Source: Carya illinoinensis (taxonomy: Eukaryota; Streptophyta; Magnoliopsida; Fagales; Juglandaceae). Taken from it: a DNA stretch of 64,000 bases. Location of the stretch: NCBI RefSeq assembly GCF_018687715.1, contig NC_056762.1, positions 45,439,520-45,503,519 of the forward strand, given 5' to 3'. The position numbers and the translations under genes are program-made. Positions 12,301 to 22,845 of the stretch are shown one piece after another; the first letter of the stretch is position 1, and each line of letters starts with the position of its first letter. The notes beneath the pieces are model-generated. The model was not told the DNA's origin. It did no database searches and saw only the letters and a program-made list of their open reading frames with translations.

Positions 12301-15300
12301 ATTGAAGTATAATTCTATTGTTTATATTTGCATATTCACAGCATTGCTCGCAGGAATTTTTCACAAGCAATAATGGGTAATGATGCAGGTTACATACCAC
12401 TTTCATAAATAGTGACTGGGAGATCCTTTTGAGCATGATTAATTGAAGGATTGAGAAGAACATAAACAGGACTTTCGTTTATATCCATCAACTGTTACAA
12501 AAGAATGTTCATTGCGATTAACTAATAAAAAAGTGCATGTGTTGCAGTTTACACAGAAAAAATAACTTGACTGCACAAAGTATCTGCACACATACCATAA
12601 CAAACTTTTCAATGAACAAGAAGGAAATATATAAACCTAACCCCCCCCCCCCCCCCCCCCCCCCAACCCAAAAAAAAAACTAACATATTGGAGGATAATG
12701 AAATTGCATTTCTTGAAGCTTGGTCTATAACAAAATCTGAATCGTATGCACATTAATGAGCTGCATTTAACCCAGATGGCAACACTAAGTAATCGAAATA
12801 TAAAGATGCAAAAATCTAGTGTACTTGAGCAAGGCCTATTCATCATTCATCAATAAATTTTTTGTTCACCAATAAAAATAAAAAGATATAAAATATTGCA
12901 ATGAAATTAACTGAAAGAAACTTACATTGCACAGAATCCAATTAATGCTCTGATCAATAAGATTGTAATACTTCAAGCAAAATCATAACTTCCTGTCCCC
13001 ATCAATTGCTTTTCTAATCTATTTTCTCCTCCTGTGTTATTTTTCTCATTACTTTTTAATCTTCTTTCTCTTCTGTTTTTTGGGTTTCCTTTTCAGTTTG
13101 GGCTTTTTTCTGTCTTGCTGGGATGGCGTTTGAGAAAAGTGTTTTGGTGGACTCGAATATTTTCACGTTTTCAGTCGTGAAGGAAGGGTTGTTGAATATT
13201 ACTGAGAGAAGCAGGAAAGTTAGAAAAATTGTTATCATTGGCAAGGCGATGGCGAGATGGCTGGTTGTTGCTTTTGTTGAATTAGGAGATAGTCATTTCT
13301 ACAAGTCGTGTAAAGGGAACCGAGCTTTTCTAGCACATCAATGTGTAAAATACTATGAGCACTGTTTGGTTATTATAGAGTATTGTTATGGTGGCAAGAA
13401 AGGCTTCATTATCATCCTTGAGGGTAAGGACGGGAAGGGACGGAGATGTTTTACCGAAAAGCTCAAGGTTTTGGGTCACGCGAACTCCTCTGTTTCTATC
13501 ACCAATGACAGAGGAAGCTTTGATTATGGAGTTAAAGTTTAGGCTTGCAGTGGGGGTCAAGTTCCTTCTAAGGCCTCATTTGATTACACAGTTCAGATAA
13601 GATGAGATAAGATGTTTTGTTGAAAGTTGAATAAAATATTATTATAATATAATTTTTTAATATTAGTTTTGTTTAGAGATTTGAAAATGTTGAATTGTTT
13701 ATTCTATTTTGTGTGGAAATTTAGAAAAGTTGTAATAATTATATGAGGTGAGATAAGATGAGATAGTTTGCTTTTATATAACCAAACCAGCTCTAAGTTG
13801 ACGTTGTTAGGGGATAGATTGGGTGGTGAAGGGTCTTACATGGCGGTATTGTTGAAACCCATGCCTTTCTGACCATCTAGCTCCCAATGGATCAAAATAG
13901 AGGATCTTAGGGCTCTTGGGGCATGGTGGTGGCGGAGGTAGGTGGCAGAGCAGTAAAGACTATTGCCTTTCACAATAAAACTCTTGTTTCAACGGGTGCT
14001 GTTGATGTTTCCGAGGGAGGCTTGTCAAGTCGAGTAGAGAAAGAGTCACTGTTGGAGTTGGAGTTGAAGCTGGAACTGATCTAAATTAAAGAGAAGATCA
14101 ACAATCTTATGTTGAGGATTGATAAGAAGATGGGCCTGGGGGAGCTTTTGGGCCGTAAGTCTATGATAGAGAAGCAGGAAGATGATCTCGAGGCAGTGAG
14201 CTTGAGTTTTACTAAAGGGGCCGGCATGCAGTGGAAGAGTCATATTTATTGTGGGTCTAATGTGAAGTCTCCAATGGGTTGTAATAAAGGGCCTAAACCT
14301 AGAGATTTGAACAAGGGAAAACAAAAAAATTGGACCGGATATTCAGAAAACAACCTGGCCTGTGTTGGTGTTGCTGGTTAAGAACACTTTTGGGCCTATT
14401 TCAGGTTCAACCTTGAACAACCTTAGCCAAGCATCGACAAAAGCTCCTCTGGCACCGGGGTTGACATAGAACAGTTCGTCAGTTGTTTCCGTCCGTGGGA
14501 TAAGTATCCAGTTGTCAGAAGATTCATCGATGGATTCTCCCGAGGTTTCACCGATGGTTTTGCCAGTATTTTCAAGTCGGAGGCATTACCTGAGATAGAA
14601 TATGACAATGTTGATTTCTCCTCTCCTCGCTCTAATCTCGAGAATCTAATGGTAAGCTCAGAGTGCATTCTGGGTGCAGTATCGTAGTACGTGAGGAGGA
14701 TCATCATTTTAGTTCGATGGTGGAGGATGATTTGAAGCTTTCAAGGGATGACTAGAGACTTGTTGAGATGTAGTTGCTTATATGAATATGGAGAATCTGA
14801 TTTGTATTCATATCGAAAGAGAGAAGGTGGGTGATGATCCTATGTCGTTATGTACTCTACTGGGTGCTCTTCGAAATGGGTTCTTCAGAAAGTTCAAGAG
14901 TGCTTGGGGATTTCATGTAAGGGATTTGAAGACCAATTTAGGGCCTTCCTTATTGCCATTGAAGTGGGCCACCATTCGTCTTCAAAATCAACATCGAAAA
15001 AAGAAAGAATTGAAGAGACTTGTACAATAAATTATTATGCAAAAGAGAGGAGTGTAAGTCGAGGAAGGAGTAAGGGACGGGCTTCAAGTCTTACTTTATT
15101 AAGCCTAAAATTCTTTCGTAGAATGTTAGGGGGCTAAATAACCGTAACAAGTGCCTTCGTGTTAAAAACTTACTTTGACAATGGAAGGTTGATATTATTT
15201 GCTTACAGGAAACAAAGTGATAGTTAGTTGATAGGAGAATCATCATAAGTTTATGGGGATACCCTTACGTGGGATAGGTATTCCTTGCTTCTAAGGGGGC

Positions 15301-18300
15301 CTCTGGTTGTACAATAGTGATGTGGACAAGAGGATTATGGAGCTTTTAGATGGGTGTATTGGCGAATATTAAGTGGCTTGTGTTTTTAAGAATGTGGAAG
15401 ATGGGTTTGAATGGGTTTTTGCAGGCATTTATGGGCCTAATTTGGATAGTAGTAGAAGGCTTATGTGGGATGAGATTGCAGAGTTTATAGCTGGTGGGAT
15501 GTGCCATGGTGTATTGGCAGGGATTTAATGTTACTCGGTTTCCGAGTGAGAGGTCAAGGGAGTCTCGATTATGTTTGACTATGGTAGAATTTTCTAATTT
15601 TATTTTTGATCTGAAGTTATTGGACTTGAATCTGGTGGGGGGTGCTTTCACTTGGTCTAACCATCAAGTTGGGTCGAGGTTGGATAGATTTCTTGTTTCC
15701 CCTTCTTGGGAGGCTCATTTTTCGAACTGCTACCAAAAAAGAATGTTTTGGGTATGTTCGGATCATTTTCCTATCTTATTGTATTGTGGGGGTATTCATG
15801 AGGTCGTAGGTATTTCAAGTTTGAAAATATGTGGTTGAAAGCTGAAGTTTTGTGGATATGGTGAGACAATGGTGGCCTTCTTACCAATTTATTGGTACCC
15901 CGAGCTTTATATTGGCAAATAAGCTTAAAGCTTTAAAAAATGATTTGAAGGAGTGGAATGTGGAAGTTTTGGGGAATGTTGATAGTCAAAGAAAGTTCCT
16001 CTTTGAGAAGTTGCATAGGTTGGATGAGAGGGCCGAGATTGGGGTTTTATCAGAGGAGTTGAGTAGGAAAAGTTTAGTGATAGCTGAACTTGAAAATCTG
16101 ATTTTGATGGAGGAGATTTCGAAGAGGCAGAAATTTCGAGCTCTTTGGTTGAAAGAAGGAGATTGATGCACAAAGTTTTTCTATCGGGTAGCCAATTCTC
16201 ATCGTACAAACAATGTTATTGAAATGCTCCATTCTGATGGTTGTGTTATGGATGATTATTCTGATATCAAGAACCATGTGGTTCATTATTATGAAGACGA
16301 GTGTTAGAGCTACAAATGGATTAGACAAAAGTAATCTTACAAATTAATGTAGTTTCATCTGCCTCGTTAGATATACTTTACAATAAAAGTAATTTCATAA
16401 TCTAACAAGTCACATCAAATCACGTCAATTTGTGATATTACTTTGTATAATCCTTTTATAGCTAAAGTATTTTCCTATTATAAAACACTTCTCTCGGAAT
16501 AGCATTTGCAAAGGCCAAAACTTGATGGGCTAGCTTTTGAGACTATCAATATTTCAAGTGCAAATTGGTTGGAGAGACCATTTGAGGAGGGTGAGGTGCA
16601 CCACGTGGTTAGAGGGATTGCTAAAGACAAAGCCCCTGGGCCGGATGGTTTCTTTATGGCATTTTTTTACGAGTGTTGGGATATTGTGAAGGGAGACATT
16701 ATGAGTGTTTTTCATTAATTATTTGCTTATAAAAAGTTTAAGAAATGCCTTAATACAACATTCTTGGCACTCGTTCCAAAAAGGGTAGGGGTGACGGATG
16801 TCAAGGATTTTCATCATATTAGCCTTGTAAATGGGGAGTAAGGTACTCACTAAACATTTGAGTACATTATAGAGATTTTTGTTAAGGGGCGACGAATTCT
16901 TAATACGGTTCTTATTGCAAATGAATTTTGGAGAGTATATTGAGAATGGGAGTGTGGGCTGTCAAGTATTTTATGTAAGTTGGATATGGAAAAGGCTTAT
17001 GATCTTGTGAATTGAGATTTCCCTTTTTACTTACTTGAGAGATGTGGATTTGGGAGGAGATAGTGTATGTGGATTAAACATTGTGTAACTACGGTTCGGT
17101 TCTATTTTGGTTAATGGTAACCCTGCTGGTTTTTTAACAGCACACGTGGTTTGAGACAAGGGGACCTAGAATCCCCTTTTCTCTTTGTGATTGTTATGGA
17201 TGCGCTTAGTCGAATGTTGGAGGCTGCGGTTGGTGCTGGATTTCTATTTGGCTTTTCAATGGGAAGAACTAACAATGGTTTTATTAATGTTTCGCATCTT
17301 TTTGTAGATGACACTTTATTTTTTTGTGATACAGATCTAGATCACATTTAGGCGATGAAGGCTCTTTTGATTTGTTTTGAAGTTGCTTTTGGTATTAAGG
17401 TGAACCTTAGGAAGTCCGAGATGGTGCTGGTGGAAGATGTAAGGGACATTAGAAGGTTGGCAAGCATTTTTGGGTTACAAGGTAGCTTCATTTCCAATGA
17501 AATAATTGGGTCTTCCACTTGGGGCCTCTTTCAAGGCTAAGGCTATTTGGGATGGGTTCTTGGAGAAAATTGAGAAAAAATTGGCTAGAAGGACAAGGTT
17601 GTACTTGTCAAAAGGGGGAAGAGACTCCCTCATTTTTTTTTTTTGATGAATATGAGAGACTCTCTCATTAAGATTACACTTTTTAATCTTCCCACTTATT
17701 TTTTTATTTTTTATTTTTATCTCTTTTTCCGTTACCAGCAAGTGTGGCTAATCAAATTTAGCAGTTTTCCAAGCTTTTTTGTGGGGAGAAATTTGAGAGG
17801 AGACTAAGGGCCGGTTTGGATGCTTAGGGCCCATTTGGTTGTTGGATTGCATTGAGACCAACTCAGTTCAGTCTAATTTTAAGCTGATTCTAACATTCAA
17901 ACACATAACTCTCAAATCACTGAACTCATCTCAATTCAAAACATTTTTACATGTGAGACCCATAACTTTTTTCAACTCAACACCTCTTTACCCGCGGGAC
18001 CTATAACTTTTTTCACCTTCCCATAAACAAATCTAAACTCATCTTAACATTCAAATACATCTTAAGTAAACTCCACAAAACTCACTCCACTATCTCAACT
18101 CACTACTATTCATAAATAACTCAACTCATCTCAGTTTAACATTCAAACGCAGCCTTAGAATATCTCAATATATCTGTGAATAGTAGTGAAATGGTTTGAG
18201 TTTAAATGTTTTATTGGGTTTTGAGAAATGAGAGAGAAAAAGTTAAGTAAAAATATTATAAAATTAAAAAAATTGTTTGAATATAATTTTTTAATATTGT

Positions 18301-21300
18301 TTTTGTATTGAAATTTGAAAAAGCATTATTGTTTTTGTGTTTTTTTTTTTTGGAGTCTGAAAAAGTTGTAATGATTAGATAATGATTGGATGAAAAAGTT
18401 GAACATTTGAAATTAAAAGTGTTTTGTGTTTGAGTGATATTTAGAAAAAAAAAAATCCAAGAATATCGAGAATGGTTGTGTTGCCAAACGGACCCTAAGT
18501 TCAACCTGGACAAGTGAAATAAAGTACGTACACCAATTTCTAGTGAAGGGTTGAGAATTCGAAATATGAGGATTTTTAATAAGGCACTTCTTAGGAAATG
18601 GTTACGGAGATACCATCAAGAATGGGAGTCTTTATGGAAGATTATTATTGAGTTGAAGTATGGGAGTTTGCAAGGGGGTTGGGGTTCTAATGAAGGGAGA
18701 AGTGCAAATGGTATTGGTTTGTAGAAGATTAATAGAAATAGATGGAAGCCTTTTGCTTGTTTTATTAGTTTCACAGCCGGTGATGGCTCTCTCTAGTCAT
18801 TAGGGGCTCTCTAGTATGGGCTAGGTGTTTCTTGTATACGCCCAATGTACTTGTTTACTCCTATTGATATTAATATATATAATATTTTTACTTATAAAAA
18901 AACCAGTTGATGATGGATCCAAGGGTCAATTTTTGGCATGACTTTTGACGTGGTGATTCAGCTCTAAAGAGCATGTTTCCCTCTCTTTCAGCTGGCTCTT
19001 AATCAAGAGGCTTTAGTGTTTGAGTTGTTGGGTTGTTCTAGTGGTTCCCCACAATGGAATGTCTTTGCTTGGACAGCTTCTTTGTGTAAAATTTTGATGA
19101 TTGAAAATTTACAGAAATGTGGGGTGATTATAGTGGACTGATGCTGTATGTGCAGAAAGTGGTGAGATTGTGGATCATCTTCCATTGAATTGTGAGGTTG
19201 CTAGAAGTGTTATAGGATGATGTCTTCAGAAGGTTAGAGCTCGCCTAAGTTATGCCTGCTACTGTAGTCAAGGTTCTGGCCAGTTATAAGAACTTGGGCA
19301 GTTTTCCACAATTCACAGTTGTGTGGAAGATGGTTCCTATTTGTATTCTATGGTGCCTATGAAAGGAAAGAAATTATCAGACTTTTGAAGATAAGGAGCG
19401 CTCATAAAAGAAAATTAGATTACTCTTTGTTAAAACTTTACTCCTATGGGCTAAAGCTGTAGATTTCAATGGTATAGACTTTCATGACTTTCTTGTTTCC
19501 ATTTCCTCCTCTTAACTAGGTGTTACATCTTGTATACCCACTATATACTTGGGTTATGCCTATTCTCATTAATACAATTGTTTAGTTGTTACAAAAATAT
19601 CCTCATTTTTACAGTTTATTGAATACTTTGAATTTTGGTAATAATGTGGTGGAATGGATGCTTTGGATGTAGACAAGGAGTAGGAAACTTACTGTGCAAA
19701 CATTGTAAAAGGTTTTGTCAAGTCAAAATTATATTTTGTTCCTATGGAAGTGTATTTGGAAAAGTAATGTGCCACTTAAGATTGCTTTCTTTGGCTGGAC
19801 AGCATCTCTTTGGAAAATTTTGACTTTGGAAAATTTTAGAAAGAGAGTTCTCATCGTAATGGATTGGTGTTATATGTGTAAGAAAAGTGGCAAGTTGGTG
19901 AATCATCTTTTACTTCACTGTGAGATGGCAAGGATGTTATGGGTGGGGATTCTTTAATAGAATGGGCATGGGTAATGCCCAAGAGGGTGGTTGATTAGTT
20001 TGCATGTTGGCAAAAGATGCAAGGCCAATTCACATATTGCGGATATATGGAGTGTAATTCCTCTATGTATCATGTGGTGTCTATGGATTGAAAGGAATGG
20101 CCGAAACTTTGAAGATAAGCAGCATTTTCCAGATGAGTTTAGAAGTTTCTTCTTCCATACTTTATTTCTTTGGGCCCCCTCTTGTGTTCTTAATGGAGCT
20201 TGCTCAAATGCTTTCTTGTATCACTTTCTAGCTCCTTATTTTGTAACTAGGTGCATGCTGTTTGTATACCTCCTATGTACTTGGGTTATGTCGATTTACT
20301 TCTATCAATAAAATGTTATTTTACTTATAAAAATAGAAGTAAATAAGCAAAGCCCACAGGATATATACATGGATAACACCTAGTTAAAGTTAGGATCTCT
20401 ATCTTCCTTTAAATGTTTTCTATCTATTACCAAAAATACTATGTTTTCCAAGAGGCTCCTATCATACACATGGAAGCCTCTATTTAAAAATGAACATAGT
20501 TTAAGCTCGATTCAGTGAAATTTAAAGCCATGGGAAACTTGAAGCTCAATTGCCAAAAACATAGAGACAGGAAGAATAAAAAATGGCATAGTAGAAGTGC
20601 AATAGCACATTCCATTCTCAAAACAACATTTAGAGCCAAAAAACAAACAAGGGGCACCCGATATTTGATCGTATGCATAATACGGGAAACATAAAGCCTC
20701 TCCGAAGATATCAGAACTCACGGCTTTATGAATATGCATGTCAGATTCCTGGGCATCGCTGCCAGTAGAATACCATCCGAGTATATAGAAGTTGGGGAAA
20801 ACCTTTTTATCTGGAACATCATATGAGAGAAGAGAACAAATGTAGCGCAGGATCAATAAAGGTTCAGAAAATCCCTAATCAGATCTAACGAAAATAACCA
20901 AAAGAATGGATAAATATATTATATCCAGAGAGAGAGCGAAGGGGGGGGGGGGGGGAGAGAGAGAGAGAGGCCACCAAAAACAAAGGAGGAAGAAAGTACA
21001 CTCAACAGAGGTCTTGCTTCTTCTCGAGGAAGGAGCGGTCAAGGGAATGTGTGGAGGGATCGTAGAGGAGCTCGAAGCTGTTGAATATCTCGACCGTGCG
21101 TCCTCTCTGAATCCCTATTACGCAGCCATAGACCCTCGGTACAGGAGGCGGAAGCGACGTGGCTCCGTCAGTGCCATTGCTGTTGTCGTTTGCGTGGGGC
21201 CCTATGGGCGGGTGCATCTGAGACTTAACCCTGGTGTAGTGATCAGATATATTCACAATCACCAGCGGATGCAATTTGAATGTTAGTCCGCTGCTCGACG

Positions 21301-21310
21301 AAGACGCCAT
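9335..21310 (-). CDS. CSN6: COP9 signalosome complex subunit 6 (nine coding exons)
   Basis: CSN6 is a non-catalytic MPN-domain subunit of the COP9 signalosome, which removes NEDD8 from cullin-RING ubiquitin ligases. Coding exons on the minus strand: 21310-21007, 20810-20722, 12491-12398, 11967-11906, 11790-11712, 11345-11253, 10898-10798, 10169-10114, 9416-9335. All introns are GT-AG and the phases match. The sum is 960 nt, 319 residues plus stop, near the plant family length. Exon 1 starts [19 protein letters not shown] (MPN domain). Exon 2 carries [20 protein letters not shown], where the JAMM zinc ligands of CSN5 are missing as in all CSN6. The last exon ends [20 protein letters not shown] chose the ATG at 21310 because the family starts there. 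An in-frame ATG at 21439 has no stop between. Intron 2 (20721-12492) is 8,230 bp and filled by transposons; the other introns are 115-697 bp. Confidence 0.96.
12641..12664. repeat. poly(C) tract of 24 in CSN6 intron 2
   Basis: A run of C from about 12641 to 12664, followed by CAACCC and an A-run. It is poly(G) in the CSN6 pre-mRNA, only about 150 nt after the intron 2 acceptor in genomic order. The run length in the assembly may be inexact. Confidence 0.85.
13123..14381 (+). pseudogene. LINE ORF1 (Gag-like, DUF4283 type), broken
   Basis: The start [16 protein letters not shown], with KARWL-like and [12 protein letters not shown] patterns, resembles the N-terminal RNA-binding region of plant L1 ORF1 (DUF4283). 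The frame runs to about 13545, is cut by the MITE at 13572-13793, and continues in pieces. One of these is a 90-codon basic stretch at 14109-14381 with a [17 protein letters not shown] tail. ORF1 proteins coat LINE RNA. Stops and the MITE leave this copy non-functional. Assignment is by pattern memory and order ahead of ORF2. Confidence 0.65.
13572..13793. mobile_element. Tourist-like MITE, 222 bp, TAA target duplication
   Basis: Ends GGCCTCATTTGATTAC (left) and, inverted, GAGCTGGTTTGGTTAT (right), bordered by TAA at 13569-13571 and 13794-13796. The body contains the GATGAGATAAGATG and TTGAATAAAATATT motifs shared with the other AT-rich MITEs here. The 3-bp TAA duplication and G-rich ends point to PIF/Harbinger mobilisation. 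It interrupts LINE ORF1. Confidence 0.8.
16304..16470. mobile_element. short MITE with long inverted repeats
   Basis: The left end TTAGAGCTACAAATGGATTA and the inverted right end TTTAGCTATAAAAGGATTA pair over roughly 30 bp, continuing with ACAAAAGTAAT against ACAAAGTAAT. The insert lies between two pieces of LINE ORF2 (GTGGTTCATTATTATGAAG on the left). Exact borders and target duplication are unclear. Confidence 0.6.
17634..17655 (-). mobile_element. ultra-short retrotransposed tail with target duplication
   Basis: A T-run plus GATGAATATGA sits between GAGACTCCCTCAT (17621-17633) and GAGACTCTCTCAT (17656-17668), which match at 12 of 13 bases. Read on the minus strand it is 11 bases plus a poly(A) tail, like an extremely truncated LINE- or SINE-type insertion. 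Confidence 0.5.
17808..18495. mobile_element. Tourist-like MITE (outer), TAA target duplication
   Basis: Left end GGGCCGGTTTGGATGC and inverted right end GGGTCCGTTTGGC, bordered by TAA at 17805-17807 and 18496-18498. The body (18158-18480) is AT-rich, with TTGAATATAATTTTTTAATA and AAAGTTGTAATGATTA motifs. It is split close to its left end by a second MITE. Confidence 0.83.
17827..18154. mobile_element. Tourist-like MITE (inner), nested in the outer one, TTA target duplication
   Basis: Starts GGGCCCATTTGGTTG, ends (inverted) GGCTGCGTTTGAATG, with TTA at 17824-17826 and 18155-18157. The interior is rich in CAACTCA/CTCATCTC, the complement of the GATGAG motifs of the other MITEs. It is therefore a related element in reverse orientation, inserted only about 19 bp inside its relative. 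Confidence 0.83.
18789..18901 (+). mobile_element. 5'-truncated LINE 3' end inserted in the larger LINE
   Basis: About 110 bp ending in TTTTTACTTATAAAAAAA, the LINE 3' end seen at 3690 and 20335. The host LINE connector is interrupted here and resumes with DDGS..NFWHD after it. A diverged direct repeat (CACAGCCGGTGATGGCT against ACCAGTTGATGATGGAT) brackets the insert and may be its target duplication. Confidence 0.55.
19640..20335 (+). mobile_element. 5'-truncated LINE (zf-RVT region and 3' UTR)
   Basis: Only the C-terminal region is present. [11 protein letters not shown], then [20 protein letters not shown] mark the zf-RVT domain near 19790-19925, and [20 protein letters not shown] lies near 20057-20115. 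The copy ends TTTTACTTATAAAAATAG near 20335. It lies antisense in CSN6 intron 2, less than 400 bp from exon 2. Confidence 0.82.
20939..20970. repeat. (G)n-(GA)n tract in CSN6 intron 1
   Basis: A G-run at about 20941-20955 followed by (GA)n to about 20970. On the CSN6 strand it is a (TC)n-(C)n tract between exons 1 and 2. Confidence 0.85.
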
Positions 21311-21450
21311 TCCACTCTCCGATCGCAGAAGAGCAGGAAAACCACGTCCTGAAAGAGTTCCGGCTTTAGGGTTGGGGCTTTTTTTATTTCGGCAACCTGC
21401 GTTCCGCTTCAGCGGCTGTTTATCGTTGTCCCTTTCCATTGGGCTATTTT
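21311..21450 (-). promoter_or_regulatory. CSN6 leader with telo-box
   Basis: The minus strand upstream of the CSN6 start carries AACCCTAAA (complement of 21365-21373), a telo-box common in leaders and promoters of plant housekeeping genes. The frame is open from an upstream ATG at 21439 through to the main ATG. That would add 43 basic residues not found in family members I know, so I treat it as leader. Confidence 0.55.
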
Positions 21451-21453
21451 AAA

Positions 21454-21658
21454 GGAGCGTTTGGTTACAAAGCTAATCTAACTCAATTCAATTTATTTTA
21501 TTTAATTATTATAATTTTTGAATTCTTAATATAAAATATAATAAATAATTTTAATTTTTAAAATTCTAATTTAATTTTTTAAAATTTTAAAATAAATTAT
21601 AAACTTTTATATCAATTTAATCCACTGTCCAAATCGAGTCAAATACAAGCGTGCAGCC
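21454..21658. mobile_element. probable MITE in the CSN6 upstream region
   Basis: An AT-rich insert starting GGAGCGTTTGGTTAC and ending, inverted, GGCTGCACGCTTG. It is followed by TAA and preceded by TTTAAA. The ends match those of Tourist-like MITEs here only loosely. The flanks on both sides share CCTTTCCATTGGG, so the insert may split an older repeat. Confidence 0.5.
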
Positions 21659-21662
21659 TAAT

Positions 21663-21722
21663 CTTGATTGGGCCTTTCCATTGGGTATATTTCTTGATTG
21701 GGCCTTTCCATTGGGTATATTT
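21663..21722. repeat. two tandem 30-bp units with TTGGGCC motif
   Basis: Unit CTTGATTGGGCCTTTCCATT plus GGGTATATTT, at 21663-21692 and again at 21693-21722, identical. A diverged partial copy lies at 21431-21450. TTGGGCC resembles plant site II (TCP-binding) motifs, which often accompany telo-boxes. The units lie about 350-410 bp upstream of the CSN6 ATG. Confidence 0.85.
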
Positions 21723-22079
21723 TTACATTAAAATTAAAATTTCATTATTTTCATTTTTTAAAAAAATAAAAAATGATAGTATATATGTCTATTAAATATG
21801 TCTACTCATATTTTTTTAATAATTAAAAAAGTGATCGTTAATTAATTTTTTTTAATAATTTAAGATATTTAAAAAAGGATTACAAAACACAATTGTACTA
21901 GTATACGCATTTAATGGATACATTTAGTAGTCACTTAACATTTTCCTTAAAAGAATAGTCCGGCCATCTGTACGAACAAATACACAGTCGTAGCCACGTG
22001 CTAATGTGGCAATGGTCATTACTATAAAAAAAATAAAAATAAAATTAAGATCTCTTTAGGTTGGGAATTTCTCTCTAGC

Positions 22080-22845
22080 TGCAGTAGCAAAACCCTAGGG
22101 GATAGTCTGGATCATTGTGGATTTCTCTCTAGCCACTTATTCTCTCTTCCATTTGGCGGTATTTGTTTCAGTGCAGATCTGTTTCAAGTCGCAAATGGAG
22201 TTTGGTGTAGAGGAGTTTCAAGTGGTATTTATATTCTTTTGGCCGTGTGAATTATCAAGCAAAGCAAAAGCCTCCCAATTCTCTTTCGCACCTTTCAATC
22301 TTTAAACCTTGGAAGAAGAATCTAAGGTTTGACATTTCCAAGTTCAACGACGTCTACCCTTTGGTGCTTTTCTTATTTTTTTCAAGTGCTCTCTGTTATG
22401 GATTTTCTGGAATTCAAAAATTACAAGGAATGAAAGATAGAAAGAAAGACAATCAAGAAGAACAAGAATGGAATAAAGAATCAAGAATCACAATCTTGGA
22501 TCATTTAGAGGATAATCCAAACTCCAAAAGTATTTCACACAAGTTCTCATATGATTTTTCCTTATACTCTCGCGCCCTTTTATACTAACATTGTATCACT
22601 AAAATACTGAGACACATCATTTTATAAACTACCAACTAACTCATTTCCGATCTAAGCAAAACACCCAATTTCATTTATATCTAACGCATTGTTTAACCCA
22701 CTCAAGTCCTACACTTCACATCTCGACCATATTTCTTCTGAATTCCTTTATTTCTTCTGTTCTCACTTGCCGTCTACCTTCACCCTTAGCATTCTCTCCA
22801 ACTTCAAAAAGCCTTGCACACAAAGCTAACTAAAAATATAAATAC
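22080..22845 (-). repeat. 3' LTR of the minus-strand gypsy element (borders approximate)
   Basis: Just after the pol end, reading minus, is a purine run AAAGAGGAGGGAAAAG (about 22841-22856) that can serve as polypurine tract. Within the following sequence is a good TATA box, AGTATAAAAGGGCGC (complement of about 22574-22588). The partner LTR is absent, so neither border is proven. The frames at 22117-22588 on the + strand fall in this LTR and are not genes. Confidence 0.55.

Larger units (their letters stand above)
15110..19515 (+). pseudogene. LINE ORF2 (endonuclease, reverse transcriptase, zf-RVT), broken
   Basis: Endonuclease begins [10 protein letters not shown] near 15122, with DIICLQETK near 15190. 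Its later part is open at 15494-15838 ([19 protein letters not shown], then SDHFP). Reverse transcriptase parts are [10 protein letters not shown] near 16623, [20 protein letters not shown] at 17152, and a catalytic box reading FVDD (not FADD) at about 17302-17313. The connector resumes at 18540 ([13 protein letters not shown]) and the zf-RVT region at 19070-19200 ([11 protein letters not shown], then CCMCRK). Several stops and five insertions make it dead. Confidence 0.88.
12990..19595 (+). mobile_element. L1-type LINE inside CSN6 intron 2, itself hit by several insertions
   Basis: A near full-length plant L1 inserted antisense to CSN6. It has a T/C-rich leader near 13000-13120, ORF1 from 13123, ORF2 from about 15110 and a 3' UTR ending near 19595. 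It is split by a MITE at 13572-13793, another at about 16304-16470, a tiny poly(T) insertion at 17634-17655, a nested MITE pair at 17808-18495 and a LINE 3' fragment ending near 18900. Both ends are approximate because I found no convincing target duplication. Confidence 0.8.

Noticed and set aside
12637..12846. 69-codon minus frame beginning in the CSN6 intron
   Set aside because: Runs into the poly(C)/poly(G) tract, has no family resemblance and lies in the intron right of exon 3.
20906..21286. 126-codon + frame over CSN6 exon 1
   Set aside because: It is the antisense shadow of CSN6 exon 1 plus a (GA)n tract.
22117..22588. Two overlapping + strand frames near 22.1-22.6 kb as a possible host gene with leader
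   Set aside because: The minus strand has a TATA box and a polypurine tract at suitable distance, so the stretch fits better as the LTR of the minus-strand gypsy element.
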